This document shows, piece by piece, positions 1 through 5,822 of a stretch of 5,822 bases of DNA. The stretch comes from Bacteroidota bacterium (lineage in GTDB: Bacteria; Bacteroidota; Bacteroidia; Chitinophagales; Chitinophagaceae), in NCBI GenBank assembly GCA_028877005.1, contig JAGWPI010000154.1:1-5822 (forward strand). The letters run 5' to 3'. The notes beneath the pieces are model-generated. The model made no database searches and was not told the origin of the DNA. It worked only from the letters and a program-made list of their open reading frames with translations. Numbering within the stretch: position 1 is the first letter of the stretch; every line of letters begins with the position of its first letter. A program made the position numbers and the translations under genes.

Positions 1-1301
1 GTATGACGCAATTACATGAAAATATTGTAGGTATTGATGCGGCCATATTTATGCACCCAACCACTTGGAAAGCCAGCGGGCATGTAGATAATTTTAATGA
101 CCCGATGATTGATAATAAAGACAGTAAAAAAAGATATAGAGTAGATCATTTAATTGAAGCCCATGCGGCCAAATTAGAAGAAAACGGACAAGCAAAAGAG
201 GCAGATGCTTTATTACAAGAAATGGATGCTTTATTATCAAAAGATGATTTTGTAGGCTTAAAAAATTTAATAGAGACAAATAATATTACTTGCACTATAA
301 GTGGCACCTGCAATTGGACAGACATTAGACAGTTTAACTTAATGTTTGATACAAAATTAGGATCTGTAACTGATGAGGCAGATACCATTTTTTTAAGACC
401 AGAAACAGCACAAGGTATTTTTGTTAATTTCTTAAATGTGCAAAAAACAGCCCGAATGAAAATACCCTTTGGTATTGCACAAACAGGGAAAGCATTTAGA
501 AATGAAATTGTTGCACGCCAGTTCATTTTTAGAATGCGCGAATTTGAACAAATGGAAATGCAATTTTTTGTAAGGCCCGGAACAGAAAGTGAATGGTATA
601 AATATTGGAAAAAAGCTCGTTTACAATGGCATTTAAGCTTGGGGTTACCTGCAGAAAAATACCGCTATCATGATCATATTAAATTAGCACATTACGCAAA
701 AGAAGCTTGTGACATTGAATTTGAATTTCCATTTGGATTTAAAGAAGTAGAGGGCATTCATTCCAGAAGTGATTTTGATTTATCACAACATCAATTATAC
801 AGCAAAAAGAAAATGCAGTATTTTGATGCAGATATTGACCCTGCAACCGGTAAACCTTACGGCAACTATATACCGTATGTTATTGAAACTTCTATTGGAT
901 TAGATAGAATGTTTTTATTGGTAATGGCAAATGCTTATGAAGAAGAAGTAATTACCAAAGAAGATGGTAGCACAGATAGTCGAGTAGTAATGCATATACC
1001 AGAAAAATTAGCCCCCATAAAGCTAGCTATTTTACCACTTACTAAAAAAGATGGGCTGCCCGAAATTGCGAGGGATTTAATGGATGAATGCAAAAATTAT
1101 TTTAGGTGCTTTTATGAGGAGAAAGATGCCATTGGCAAACGTTATCGCAGACAAGATGCTATTGGAACACCATTTTGTATAACAATTGACCACCAAACTA
1201 AAGAAGATAATACCGTTACCATTCGTTACCGCGATTCTATGCAACAAGAGAGGATATTATTGAGTCAGGTAAAAGATATTGTAATGAATGCACTTATGTA
1301 A
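1..1301 (+). CDS. glyQS: Glycyl-tRNA synthetase, single-chain (alpha2) type, 5'-truncated by window edge
   Basis: This cytoplasmic class II aminoacyl-tRNA synthetase joins glycine to tRNA-Gly using ATP. The 432 residues from the first visible Met (position 3) include the GlyRS signature HPTTWKASGHVDNFNDP (18-34), RPETAQGIFVNF (132-143), class II motif 2 (GKAFRNEI with FRMREFEQMEMQFF, about 162-189), and motif 3 (ETSIGLDRMFLLVM, 295-308). The C-terminal anticodon-binding domain spans about 336-432 (KLAILPLTKK, IGKRYRRQDAIGTPF, TIRYRD). Single-chain GlyRS is usually near 490-500 residues and the visible Met lies inside the catalytic domain, so roughly 60-70 N-terminal residues lie before the window. 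Position 3 is not the true start. This is the type 2 enzyme, not the E. coli alpha/beta form, and it is often labelled glyS. It converges on scpA and ends just before a hairpin terminator. Identity is very secure. Confidence 0.97.
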   Translation, partial: MTQLHENIVGIDAAIFMHPTTWKASGHVDNFNDPMIDNKDSKKRYRVDHLIEAHAAKLEENGQAKEADALLQEMDALLSKDDFVGLKNLIETNNITCTISGTCNWTDIRQFNLMFDTKLGSVTDEADTIFLRPETAQGIFVNFLNVQKTARMKIPFGIAQTGKAFRNEIVARQFIFRMREFEQMEMQFFVRPGTESEWYKYWKKARLQWHLSLGLPAEKYRYHDHIKLAHYAKEACDIEFEFPFGFKEVEGIHSRSDFDLSQHQLYSKKKMQYFDADIDPATGKPYGNYIPYVIETSIGLDRMFLLVMANAYEEEVITKEDGSTDSRVVMHIPEKLAPIKLAILPLTKKDGLPEIARDLMDECKNYFRCFYEEKDAIGKRYRRQDAIGTPFCITIDHQTKEDNTVTIRYRDSMQQERILLSQVKDIVMNALM

Positions 1302-1314
1302 TTGAGATATATAC

Positions 1315-1351
1315 AAAAGCCTGTTTTATTTAGTTTATTACAGGCTTTTTT
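1315..1351 (+). terminator. Intrinsic terminator of glyQS, possibly bidirectional
   Basis: A perfect 10-bp stem (AAAAGCCTGT at 1315-1324 paired with ACAGGCTTTT at 1340-1349) encloses a 15-nt loop and runs into six T residues (1346-1351) on the + strand. It begins 13 nt after the glyQS stop codon. Read on the minus strand the same stem follows the scpA stop by about 15 nt, but only four U residues, all within the stem, follow. It is therefore a good glyQS terminator and a weaker one for scpA. Confidence 0.85.
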
Positions 1352-1365
1352 ACATCTTATCATCA

Positions 1366-2199
1366 TTATTTATCTAGTTCTTCTTGTTCCGGTTCTGTAT
1401 CATGTTCACCTGCGCGTTCTACTTCATCACCTGCCAATTTTAAATCTTCTTCCCTATTTTCATTCCATTCTAAAATAAAATTATTACGTCCTTCACCTAC
1501 TATCATTTTCATGAATTTTTGCTGTACTAATTCCAGTATAGAAAGAAAAATAAAAATGGCATGAATACGGTTTTCACATATTTCAAAAATATTTTCAAAA
1601 GAAACATTTTTTTCTTTTGCCATAAATTCAAGCATATAATCCCGGCTACCTTCAATGGTATAATTGTAACGTACTACCGTATGTGTGGGTTTGTTTTGCT
1701 TTTCTTGAATACGTAGCATTACCTTTTCAAATGTCTTCATTAATTTAAAAAGGGTAATGGTTTGTATTTCGGTTCCTTCACCGGCCTCCTCTGCTATAAC
1801 GGCCATTTCTTTTTGCAAATTGCCGCGTTTGGCCATTAATAAACGGTTGGCTTCCATTTCAGCCATTACTGCTGCAGCTTCTTTAAACCGTTTATATTCT
1901 AAAATTTTATCTACTAGTTCTTGCCTTGGGTCTATTTCATTGCCTTGTGCATCTATTTCTTTACGGGGCAACAACAGGCGGGCTTTAATACGCATTAAAG
2001 TTGATACAAAGAGGATGAATTCGCTGCTCAACTCAATATTTAATTTTTCCTGAGTGTGTATAAAAAGCAAAAAATCATTAATGATTTTTGTAATAGGTAT
2101 GTTATAAATATCTAATTCATCTCTTTCTATAAAAAACAATAGCAAATCGAATGGCCCTTCAAAATGTTCTATTTTAATTTGGTAAGTTTCCTGATTCAC
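1366..2199 (-). CDS. scpA: Segregation and condensation protein A (ScpA, kleisin)
   Basis: ScpA is the kleisin subunit that bridges SMC heads and binds ScpB in the bacterial condensin complex, which acts on the nucleoid in chromosome compaction and segregation. The 277-residue protein has the family's N-terminal signature FEGPFDLLLFFIERDELDIY (13-32), the conserved MRIKARLLLP helix (69-78), a charged helical middle (about 95-170), and a C-terminal winged-helix region (about 185-248, with RIHAIFIFLSILELVQQ at 211-227). An acidic tail (249-277) follows. The start is GTG: an in-frame TAG lies three codons upstream, no ATG lies between, and the family signature begins at residue 13, as expected. 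No Shine-Dalgarno sequence is visible. There is no scpB next to it, so its partner must be encoded elsewhere. Length is normal for the family in Bacteroidota. Confidence 0.95.
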   Translation of the reverse strand: MNQETYQIKIEHFEGPFDLLLFFIERDELDIYNIPITKIINDFLLFIHTQEKLNIELSSEFILFVSTLMRIKARLLLPRKEIDAQGNEIDPRQELVDKILEYKRFKEAAAVMAEMEANRLLMAKRGNLQKEMAVIAEEAGEGTEIQTITLFKLMKTFEKVMLRIQEKQNKPTHTVVRYNYTIEGSRDYMLEFMAKEKNVSFENIFEICENRIHAIFIFLSILELVQQKFMKMIVGEGRNNFILEWNENREEDLKLAGDEVERAGEHDTEPEQEELDK

Positions 2200-2277
2200 A
2201 ATTTTCTACTTTTAGTAACTGCAAATAAAAGAAAAGGAATGGTATAAACCCCACTAAATAGCTTTTAGTTATCCACC

Positions 2278-2304
2278 AAAAAAACCCCAATTGGTTGGGG
2301 TTTT
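2278..2304 (-). terminator. Intrinsic terminator of mscL
   Basis: A perfect 10-bp stem (AAAACCCCAA at 2281-2290 paired with TTGGGGTTTT at 2295-2304) has a 4-nt loop. On the minus strand it is followed by a seven-T tract (complement of 2278-2284, partly in the stem). It begins 12 nt after the mscL stop codon. The short loop, GC core and U-tract make it the clearest terminator in the window. It separates mscL from scpA, so scpA needs a promoter within 2200-2277, where I see only a poor TTTATTTG match (complement of 2222-2229). Confidence 0.9.
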
Positions 2305-2316
2305 AATGAATAAAGG

Positions 2317-2742
2317 CTATTTTTTGAGTGCATCTCTAATTTCCATTAGTAACTGCTCGGTAGTAGAAGGAGCCGGCGGTGGTGGGGGTGGAACAGCCGC
2401 CTCATTTTTTCTCTTTAACCGATTCATACCTTTTACTAAGAAAAATATCACTAAAGCTAAAATTAAAAAATTAATAACAGCAGTTACAAAACTTCCCCAA
2501 GCAAATACCGGACCTAATTTTTTAGCTTCTACCAAAGTAAGGCCTGTTGTAACTTTTGATGATAGCGGTAAATACAAATTGGTAAAATCGGCTTTAAACA
2601 ATATACCAACCACAGGCATAATTAAATCATTTACTACAGAGTCTACAATTTTACCAAAGGCCCCTCCAATAATTACACCAACAGCTAAATCCATTACATT
2701 GCCCTTGGTAGCAAATTCTCGAAATTCTTTTATAAATGACAT
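2317..2742 (-). CDS. mscL: Large-conductance mechanosensitive channel MscL
   Basis: MscL is an inner-membrane homopentameric channel that opens under membrane tension and releases solutes during osmotic downshock. The 141-residue protein aligns from its first residue with the E. coli family start: amphipathic N-terminal helix [13 protein letters not shown] (2-14), then TM1 (about 16-46) with the pore-constriction positions L19, G22 and V23 retained. A periplasmic loop (about 47-78) leads to TM2 (about 79-104), a basic cluster KGMNRLKRK (104-112), and a cytoplasmic helix (about 127-141, [14 protein letters not shown]). Length matches the usual 130-150. The linker before the last helix holds six consecutive prolines (118-123) followed by AP, more proline-rich than the E. 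coli linker. ATG start, no Shine-Dalgarno sequence. The gene lies 62 bp downstream of ppk2 on the same strand and ends at a strong terminator. Confidence 0.97.
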   Translation of the reverse strand: MSFIKEFREFATKGNVMDLAVGVIIGGAFGKIVDSVVNDLIMPVVGILFKADFTNLYLPLSSKVTTGLTLVEAKKLGPVFAWGSFVTAVINFLILALVIFFLVKGMNRLKRKNEAAVPPPPPPAPSTTEQLLMEIRDALKK

Positions 2743-2765
2743 AGTTGTATTATGGTTTAAAAATG

Positions 2766-2795
2766 AAAATATATAAAATTGACAATACTAACAAA
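2766..2795 (-). promoter_or_regulatory. Candidate Bacteroidota-type promoter for mscL
   Basis: On the minus strand a TTTG (complement of 2792-2795) is followed, after an 18-nt spacer, by TATATTTT (complement of 2766-2773). This fits the known Bacteroidota primary-sigma pattern of a TTG-type -33 box and a TAnnTTTG -7 box, with one mismatch in the -7 box. Transcription would start roughly 15-20 nt before the mscL ATG. The region is very AT-rich, so a chance match is possible. If real, mscL can be expressed independently of ppk2. Confidence 0.4.
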
Positions 2796-2804
2796 CTGTT
2801 GGAA

Positions 2805-3551
2805 TTATTTTTTTAAGCCTGGATATTGCATATTTAAATTACTGAGCAATTGATGTAATGTATGAGCAATAATATATTCTTTATACCAGTGGGCATCAGA
2901 GGGTGTAATAACCCAGGGTACTTTATTGCAATAGTTTAGGCAATCTTCATATACGTCCATATAATCTTGCCATAATTTAGACTCTTCAAAATCCTTTTCA
3001 TTGTACTTCCATTGTTTTTTAGGATCTTTTATTCGTTCATCTAAGCGTTTTAACTGTTCATTGTGTGAAATATGTAAATAAAATTTTAAAATATGTGTAT
3101 TGTTGTGCTCAACCAATAAGTGTTCAAAATCATTAATGGCATCCATTCTTTTATAGGCCAATTTATTATTAATCATTTTGTGAACACGGGTAACTAATAC
3201 ATCTTCATAATGGCTGCGATTAAAAATATGAATCATCCCTTTTGCAGGTGTATGTTGATGAATTCTCCATAAAAAATCATGTGACAACTCTAAGGGGGTG
3301 GGTTCTTTAAATGAAGTAACTTGCACGCCTTGGGGATTTAGTTTCCCAAATACATGCCGAATAGCTCCATCCTTTCCGGCTGCATCCATACCCTGAATAA
3401 CTACTAAAACCGAGTGTTTTGATTGTGCATACAATAAATTTTGTAACTCATCTAACTGGATAATTAATTTTTCCGTTTCTGCAGCAATTTTCTTTTTCTG
3501 CAATTTTTTGGGAGGCAAAGTATTAATATGTGCTAAATGTATTTTGGCCAT
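2805..3551 (-). CDS. PPK2-family polyphosphate kinase / polyphosphate:nucleotide phosphotransferase
   Basis: PPK2 enzymes are cytoplasmic P-loop kinases that transfer phosphate between polyphosphate and nucleotides, most often making NTPs or NDPs from polyphosphate. The 248-residue protein shows the Walker A motif GMDAAGKDG (54-62), the NPQGVQVTSFKEPT segment (72-85), the Walker B region IFNRSHYEDVLVTRVH (109-124), and a basic lid region (about 168-182, RLDERIKDPKKQWK). The conserved W-x-DY...YE stretch (194-202) and PW.ITPSDAHWYK (212-224) follow. It resembles the one-domain PPK2 proteins with the FNRSHYE motif, but its N-terminus is shorter than that of many roughly 270-300-residue members. 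ATG start, no Shine-Dalgarno sequence. It diverges from the EamA gene across 65 bp. No terminator separates it from mscL, so read-through is plausible. Class and nucleotide preference (AMP, ADP or GDP) cannot be read from the sequence with confidence. Confidence 0.93.
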   Translation of the reverse strand: MAKIHLAHINTLPPKKLQKKKIAAETEKLIIQLDELQNLLYAQSKHSVLVVIQGMDAAGKDGAIRHVFGKLNPQGVQVTSFKEPTPLELSHDFLWRIHQHTPAKGMIHIFNRSHYEDVLVTRVHKMINNKLAYKRMDAINDFEHLLVEHNNTHILKFYLHISHNEQLKRLDERIKDPKKQWKYNEKDFEESKLWQDYMDVYEDCLNYCNKVPWVITPSDAHWYKEYIIAHTLHQLLSNLNMQYPGLKK

Positions 3552-3595
3552 ACTTGAAATTTTATTAAATATAACACTATTCGTTTTTAAAAATT

Positions 3596-3603
3596 TAGGT
3601 TTG
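3596..3603 (+). promoter_or_regulatory. Candidate -7 element for the EamA transporter gene
   Basis: TAGGTTTG matches the Bacteroidota -7 consensus TAnnTTTG exactly and ends 13 nt before the GTG start. No TTG-type -33 box lies at the usual spacing of about 18-21 nt. If used, the transcript would begin within about ten bases of the start codon, so the 5' leader would be very short. The call rests on a single short motif. Confidence 0.4.
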
Positions 3604-3616
3604 CAAAAATTTAGCA

Positions 3617-4489
3617 GTGAGACATCCTTTTTTAAGTTGGGTTTTATTTATTATTCTTTCTTTTATTTGGGGTAGTTCATTCATTTTAATGAAAGAGGGG
3701 ATGAAGTCATTAAGCCCCTATCAGGTGGCTACTATTCGTATTTTAAGTGCCGGAATTATTTTAATTCCTTTTGGTATTAATTCCTTTAAAAGCATTGCTG
3801 CAAAAAAAAGATGGCCTGTATTGGTTTCAGGCTTATTGGGTAGTTTTTTTCCCGCTTACTTGTTTTGTTTGGCAGAAACAAAATTAAACAGCGGATTAGC
3901 AGGAATACTAAATGCACTTACACCACTATTTACAATTGGCACAGGCATACTTTTTTTTCAACAAAAAATTAAAACCCAACAGCTATTAGGAGTATTACTT
4001 GGATTTGTAGGATTGGTAATTTTATTTTACCATAAGGGAACATTTAGCTTTATGCATTTAGAATATGCACTATTTATATTAATTGCTACTTTTTTATATG
4101 GTTTAAATGTTAATTATGTTCGCAAACATTTACAGGGTATTGGATCCTTGCATATTGCCAGTATGGCATTTTTGCTATTAGTAATACCGTGCCTTATTAT
4201 TTTAAGTTTTACAGGATATTTTACACAGTCCTTTACTACAGCAGAAATTCATGCCACTTTATTTAGTGCATTATTAGGTATTATGGGCACTGCTGTTGCT
4301 ACCGTATTGTTTTATATTTTATTAAAACATGCCGGCCCCCTATTTGCATCAATGGTTACATACGGCATACCATTTGTAGCAATAGGATGGGGAATACTGG
4401 CAGGAGAAGTATTTGGATGGAACCAATTATTAAGTATGCTGCTTATTTTAGCCGGGGTATATATTACCAACAAGTACAAAAAAATATAG
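3617..4489 (+). CDS. EamA/DMT-superfamily transporter, ten transmembrane helices
   Basis: This inner-membrane carrier belongs to the drug/metabolite transporter superfamily, whose members move amino acids, metabolites or toxic compounds. The substrate here is unknown. The 290 residues form two repeated EamA halves of five helices each, at about 5-24, 36-55, 66-84, 91-113, 121-139, 148-168, 177-199, 212-235, 240-262 and 268-285. Family marks include FIWGSSF (16-22) in helix 1, NALTPLFT (99-106) in helix 4, and the second-half counterpart TYGIPFVAIGWGILAGE (248-264). A short basic tail (NKYKKI) ends the protein. The start is GTG: an in-frame TAG at 3596-3598 closes the frame upstream, no ATG lies between, and the next in-frame Met (residue 25) would remove helix 1. 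Length is typical. It stands alone on the + strand between divergent ppk2 and convergent frr, so context gives no substrate clue. Confidence 0.93.
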   Translation: MRHPFLSWVLFIILSFIWGSSFILMKEGMKSLSPYQVATIRILSAGIILIPFGINSFKSIAAKKRWPVLVSGLLGSFFPAYLFCLAETKLNSGLAGILNALTPLFTIGTGILFFQQKIKTQQLLGVLLGFVGLVILFYHKGTFSFMHLEYALFILIATFLYGLNVNYVRKHLQGIGSLHIASMAFLLLVIPCLIILSFTGYFTQSFTTAEIHATLFSALLGIMGTAVATVLFYILLKHAGPLFASMVTYGIPFVAIGWGILAGEVFGWNQLLSMLLILAGVYITNKYKKI

Positions 4490-4520
4490 GCAATAACTGT
4501 TAACAATAATTGCCTATATT
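4478..4520 (-). terminator. Intrinsic terminator of frr, overlapping the 3' end of the EamA gene
   Basis: A perfect 12-bp stem (AATATAGGCAAT at 4483-4494 paired with ATTGCCTATATT at 4509-4520) encloses a 14-nt loop that contains the palindrome TGTTAACA (4498-4505). On the minus strand a seven-T tract (complement of 4478-4484) closes the stem, and the hairpin begins 18 nt after the frr stop. On the + strand the stem is followed by AAAAC rather than a T tract, so it is oriented for frr. The stem includes the EamA stop codon (4487-4489), and the T tract is its terminal lysine codons. Confidence 0.8.
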
Positions 4521-4538
4521 AAAACATAAAATAATATG

Positions 4539-5102
4539 CTATACAGTCATAATTTCTTTTTCTTTAATGCCTAAATGCTTTTCAACCAAACTTATATATC
4601 GGTCTGTAATTTCCTGAATATCTTTTTCTGCGTCTTTAACAGCATCTTCACTTAATCCTTCTTTTTGTAACTTTTTTACTTGTTCAATACCTTCTCTCCT
4701 AATATTGCGTATAGCTACTTTGGTTTGTTCACCTTCTGCAGCTGCTTTTTTTACCATCTCTTTTCTTCGCTCCTCTGTTAATGGCGGCATAAATAAACGT
4801 ATTTGAGTACCATCATTTTGTGGAGTAATACCAATATTTGCTTGCATAATTGCTTTTTCAATAGCCGCTAACATTTTCTTTTCCCAAGGCTGAATACTTA
4901 TTGTACGGGCATCTAAAACACTTACATTGGCCACTTGTTGTATTGGAGTTGGGTTGCCATAATAGTCTACGGCAATACCTTCTAACATACCCGGATTAGC
5001 TTTACCTGCCCTTATTTTAGTTAATTCTACTTCTAAATGCAAAATGGCTTTTTTCATGCCAGATTCAATATCCTCTATGATTAGATGAAGTTCTTCACTC
5101 AT
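4539..5102 (-). CDS. frr: Ribosome recycling factor (RRF)
   Basis: RRF works with EF-G in the cytoplasm to split the post-termination ribosome into subunits after peptide release. The 187-residue protein is collinear with the usual 185-residue family. Helical domain I is built from about 1-29 and 106-187, and the beta domain II lies between them. Visible signatures are KIRAGKANPGML (29-40), VDYYGNPTPIQQVANVSV (45-62), IQPWEKKMLAAIEKAI (70-85), the hinge IRLFMPPLTEERRKEM (101-116), and VAIRNIRREG (129-138), which carries the conserved arginine at 132. No key residue is missing. ATG start, no Shine-Dalgarno sequence. In many bacteria frr follows pyrH; here the gene upstream on the same strand is a WecA-type transferase 114 bp away, so frr probably has its own promoter. 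Confidence 0.98.
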   Translation of the reverse strand: MSEELHLIIEDIESGMKKAILHLEVELTKIRAGKANPGMLEGIAVDYYGNPTPIQQVANVSVLDARTISIQPWEKKMLAAIEKAIMQANIGITPQNDGTQIRLFMPPLTEERRKEMVKKAAAEGEQTKVAIRNIRREGIEQVKKLQKEGLSEDAVKDAEKDIQEITDRYISLVEKHLGIKEKEIMTV

Positions 5103-5125
5103 AATTTAATGATAATTAAGTGGCG

Positions 5126-5133
5126 CAAATCTA
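5126..5133 (-). promoter_or_regulatory. Candidate -7 element for frr
   Basis: On the minus strand TAGATTTG matches the Bacteroidota -7 consensus TAnnTTTG exactly and lies 23 nt upstream of the frr ATG, giving a predicted leader of roughly 15-20 nt. Two TTG triplets lie upstream (complements of 5144-5146 and 5147-5149), but the spacers of 10 and 13 nt are too short for a standard -33 box. It supports separate transcription of frr from the gene upstream. Confidence 0.4.
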
Positions 5134-5216
5134 ATAAAGAATACAACAAGTTGCAGTGCCAACAAAATAAATTCAGCATAAAATACTTTAATTTGGAGTA
5201 GAAAAACAAAAAGATA

Positions 5217-5822
5217 CTACTCTTCAGATATTGTTGCCATAGTATTGGCTTTGTTGGTAGATAAGGTTAGGAAATTTTTTGCATCATCTGAAGCTATACC
5301 TGCAGCATTTTTTTTCTGCTGACGAATATTTGCGAAATATAGCAGAAATATAGCAGAAAAAAATAGTATAATTTGAGATAAAATAACCTTTGTTGTACCT
5401 AATGGTAAAGCTATATAACTAAGAACAATAAATAGAATAGATGCTATTGAAAGACAAATCGTTATTTTTTTATGCGAGTATCCCCTATCTAAAAGCATGT
5501 GATGTAAATGGTTTCGGTCGGCAGAAAAAGGAGATCTTTTATTAAAAATACGAATGCCAAATACCCGAAGCGTATCTAATAGAGGTAATAACAAAATACC
5601 AAAGCCCATAGCAGGGGCAGCATACACTGGTAGTATGTGTGTACCTTCAGCAGTTTTAATAAAATGAATTACCAAAATAGCGTTCACTAATCCTAATAGC
5701 ATAGCACCTGTATCGCCCATAAAAATTCGGGCAGGCGAAAAATTAAATCGCAAAAAACCTAGCAATGCGCCAGACATGGCTATACCCATTAAGGCAAAAA
5801 GCCAATCGTTGTTTAAATAAAA
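5217..5822 (-). CDS. WecA/TagO-type undecaprenyl-phosphate glycosyl-1-phosphate transferase (MraY-like family), N-terminus cut by window edge
   Basis: Family members are inner-membrane enzymes that move a sugar-1-phosphate, usually GlcNAc-1-P from UDP-GlcNAc, onto undecaprenyl phosphate, the first lipid-linked step of O-antigen, teichoic acid or other surface glycans. The frame stays open to the last base (FYLNNDWLFAL precedes the Met whose codon is at 5787-5789), so that Met is internal and about 201 C-terminal residues are visible. Numbering from that Met, the sequence shows LGFLRFNFSPARIFMGDTGAMLLG (10-33) with the conserved MGD aspartate, PLLDTLRV (69-76), and the histidine motif DRNHLHHMLLDRGYSHKK (91-108). 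Hydrophobic helices lie at about 29-45, 52-71, 108-130 and 134-153. HLHH and PARIFMGDTG fit WecA/TagO rather than true MraY. A polar, Ser/Thr/Asn-rich tail (about 155-190) ends the protein. The exact sugar substrate is not determinable. Confidence 0.92.
   Translation of the reverse strand, partial: FYLNNDWLFALMGIAMSGALLGFLRFNFSPARIFMGDTGAMLLGLVNAILVIHFIKTAEGTHILPVYAAPAMGFGILLLPLLDTLRVFGIRIFNKRSPFSADRNHLHHMLLDRGYSHKKITICLSIASILFIVLSYIALPLGTTKVILSQIILFFSAIFLLYFANIRQQKKNAAGIASDDAKNFLTLSTNKANTMATISEE

Noticed and set aside
146..526. Minus-strand open frame (126 codons) inside the glycyl-tRNA synthetase gene.
   Set aside because: It is antisense to strongly conserved catalytic-domain codons, resembles no family I know, and has no promoter or separate signal.
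2291..2776. A long open frame on the + strand (161 codons) antisense to mscL.
   Set aside because: It lies almost wholly opposite mscL, a confidently identified gene. Its translation has a glycine run that is just the complement of the mscL proline codons, and it begins inside the mscL terminator.
2793..2803. Short AACA/TGTT pairing just after the ppk2 stop codon.
   Set aside because: A four-bp AT-rich stem with no U-tract is too weak to call a terminator.
5142..5162. TTGGCAC on the minus strand upstream of frr, resembling a sigma-54 -24 box.
   Set aside because: The matching -12 GC is not at the required spacing (TG is found instead), and a housekeeping gene such as frr is an unlikely sigma-54 target.
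5196..5222. Six-bp inverted repeat GAGTAG / CTACTC spanning the stop codon of the WecA-type gene.
   Set aside because: The stem is short, the 15-nt loop holds the U-rich part, and no U-tract follows the stem on the minus strand, so it does not look like a terminator.
5217..5789. The Met encoded at 5787-5789 as the true start of the transferase.
   Set aside because: The frame continues upstream with no stop to the window edge, and the added residues fit the family's transmembrane segment, so the real start is outside the window.
1..5822. Search for CRISPR repeats, tRNA or rRNA genes, transposase genes, toxin-antitoxin or defence modules.
   Set aside because: By eye I found no repeated spacer pattern, no RNA gene core and no mobile-element or defence protein motif. 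Nearly all sequence is accounted for by seven ordinary genes and short spacers.

Overview
The window carries seven protein-coding genes on AT-rich DNA and looks like a chromosomal housekeeping region of a Bacteroidota bacterium, plausibly a Chitinophagaceae-like lineage. That placement is inferred from three things: the single-chain glycyl-tRNA synthetase and ScpA sequence style, the absence of Shine-Dalgarno sequences before every visible start, and TAnnTTTG-type -7 promoter elements. I cannot name a genus from this sequence alone.

Layout from left to right. The window opens inside a single-chain glycyl-tRNA synthetase on the + strand (1-1301, N-terminus cut off). It converges on scpA (minus, 1366-2199, GTG start), with a 10-bp hairpin terminator between them. 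Upstream of scpA on the same strand are mscL (minus, 2317-2742), closed by a strong terminator, and a PPK2-family polyphosphate kinase gene (minus, 2805-3551). A 65-bp divergent spacer separates the kinase from a ten-helix EamA/DMT transporter (plus, 3617-4489, GTG start). The transporter converges on frr (minus, 4539-5102), whose terminator hairpin reaches into the end of the transporter gene. Last, a WecA/TagO-type glycosyl-1-phosphate transferase (minus, 5217-5822) runs off the right edge, so its N-terminus is missing.

The genes do not form one pathway. glyQS and frr serve translation, scpA serves chromosome condensation, and the transferase starts a cell-surface glycan. mscL protects against osmotic downshock, ppk2 moves phosphate between polyphosphate and nucleotides, and the EamA protein exports or imports an unknown small molecule. 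Transcription units look short: ppk2 may read into mscL across 62 bp with no terminator between them, and most other genes have their own promoter or terminator signal. I saw no mobile element, CRISPR array, RNA gene or defence system, and no evidence of a previously undescribed system. The points worth a second look are at the level of terminators, promoters and one polyproline linker.
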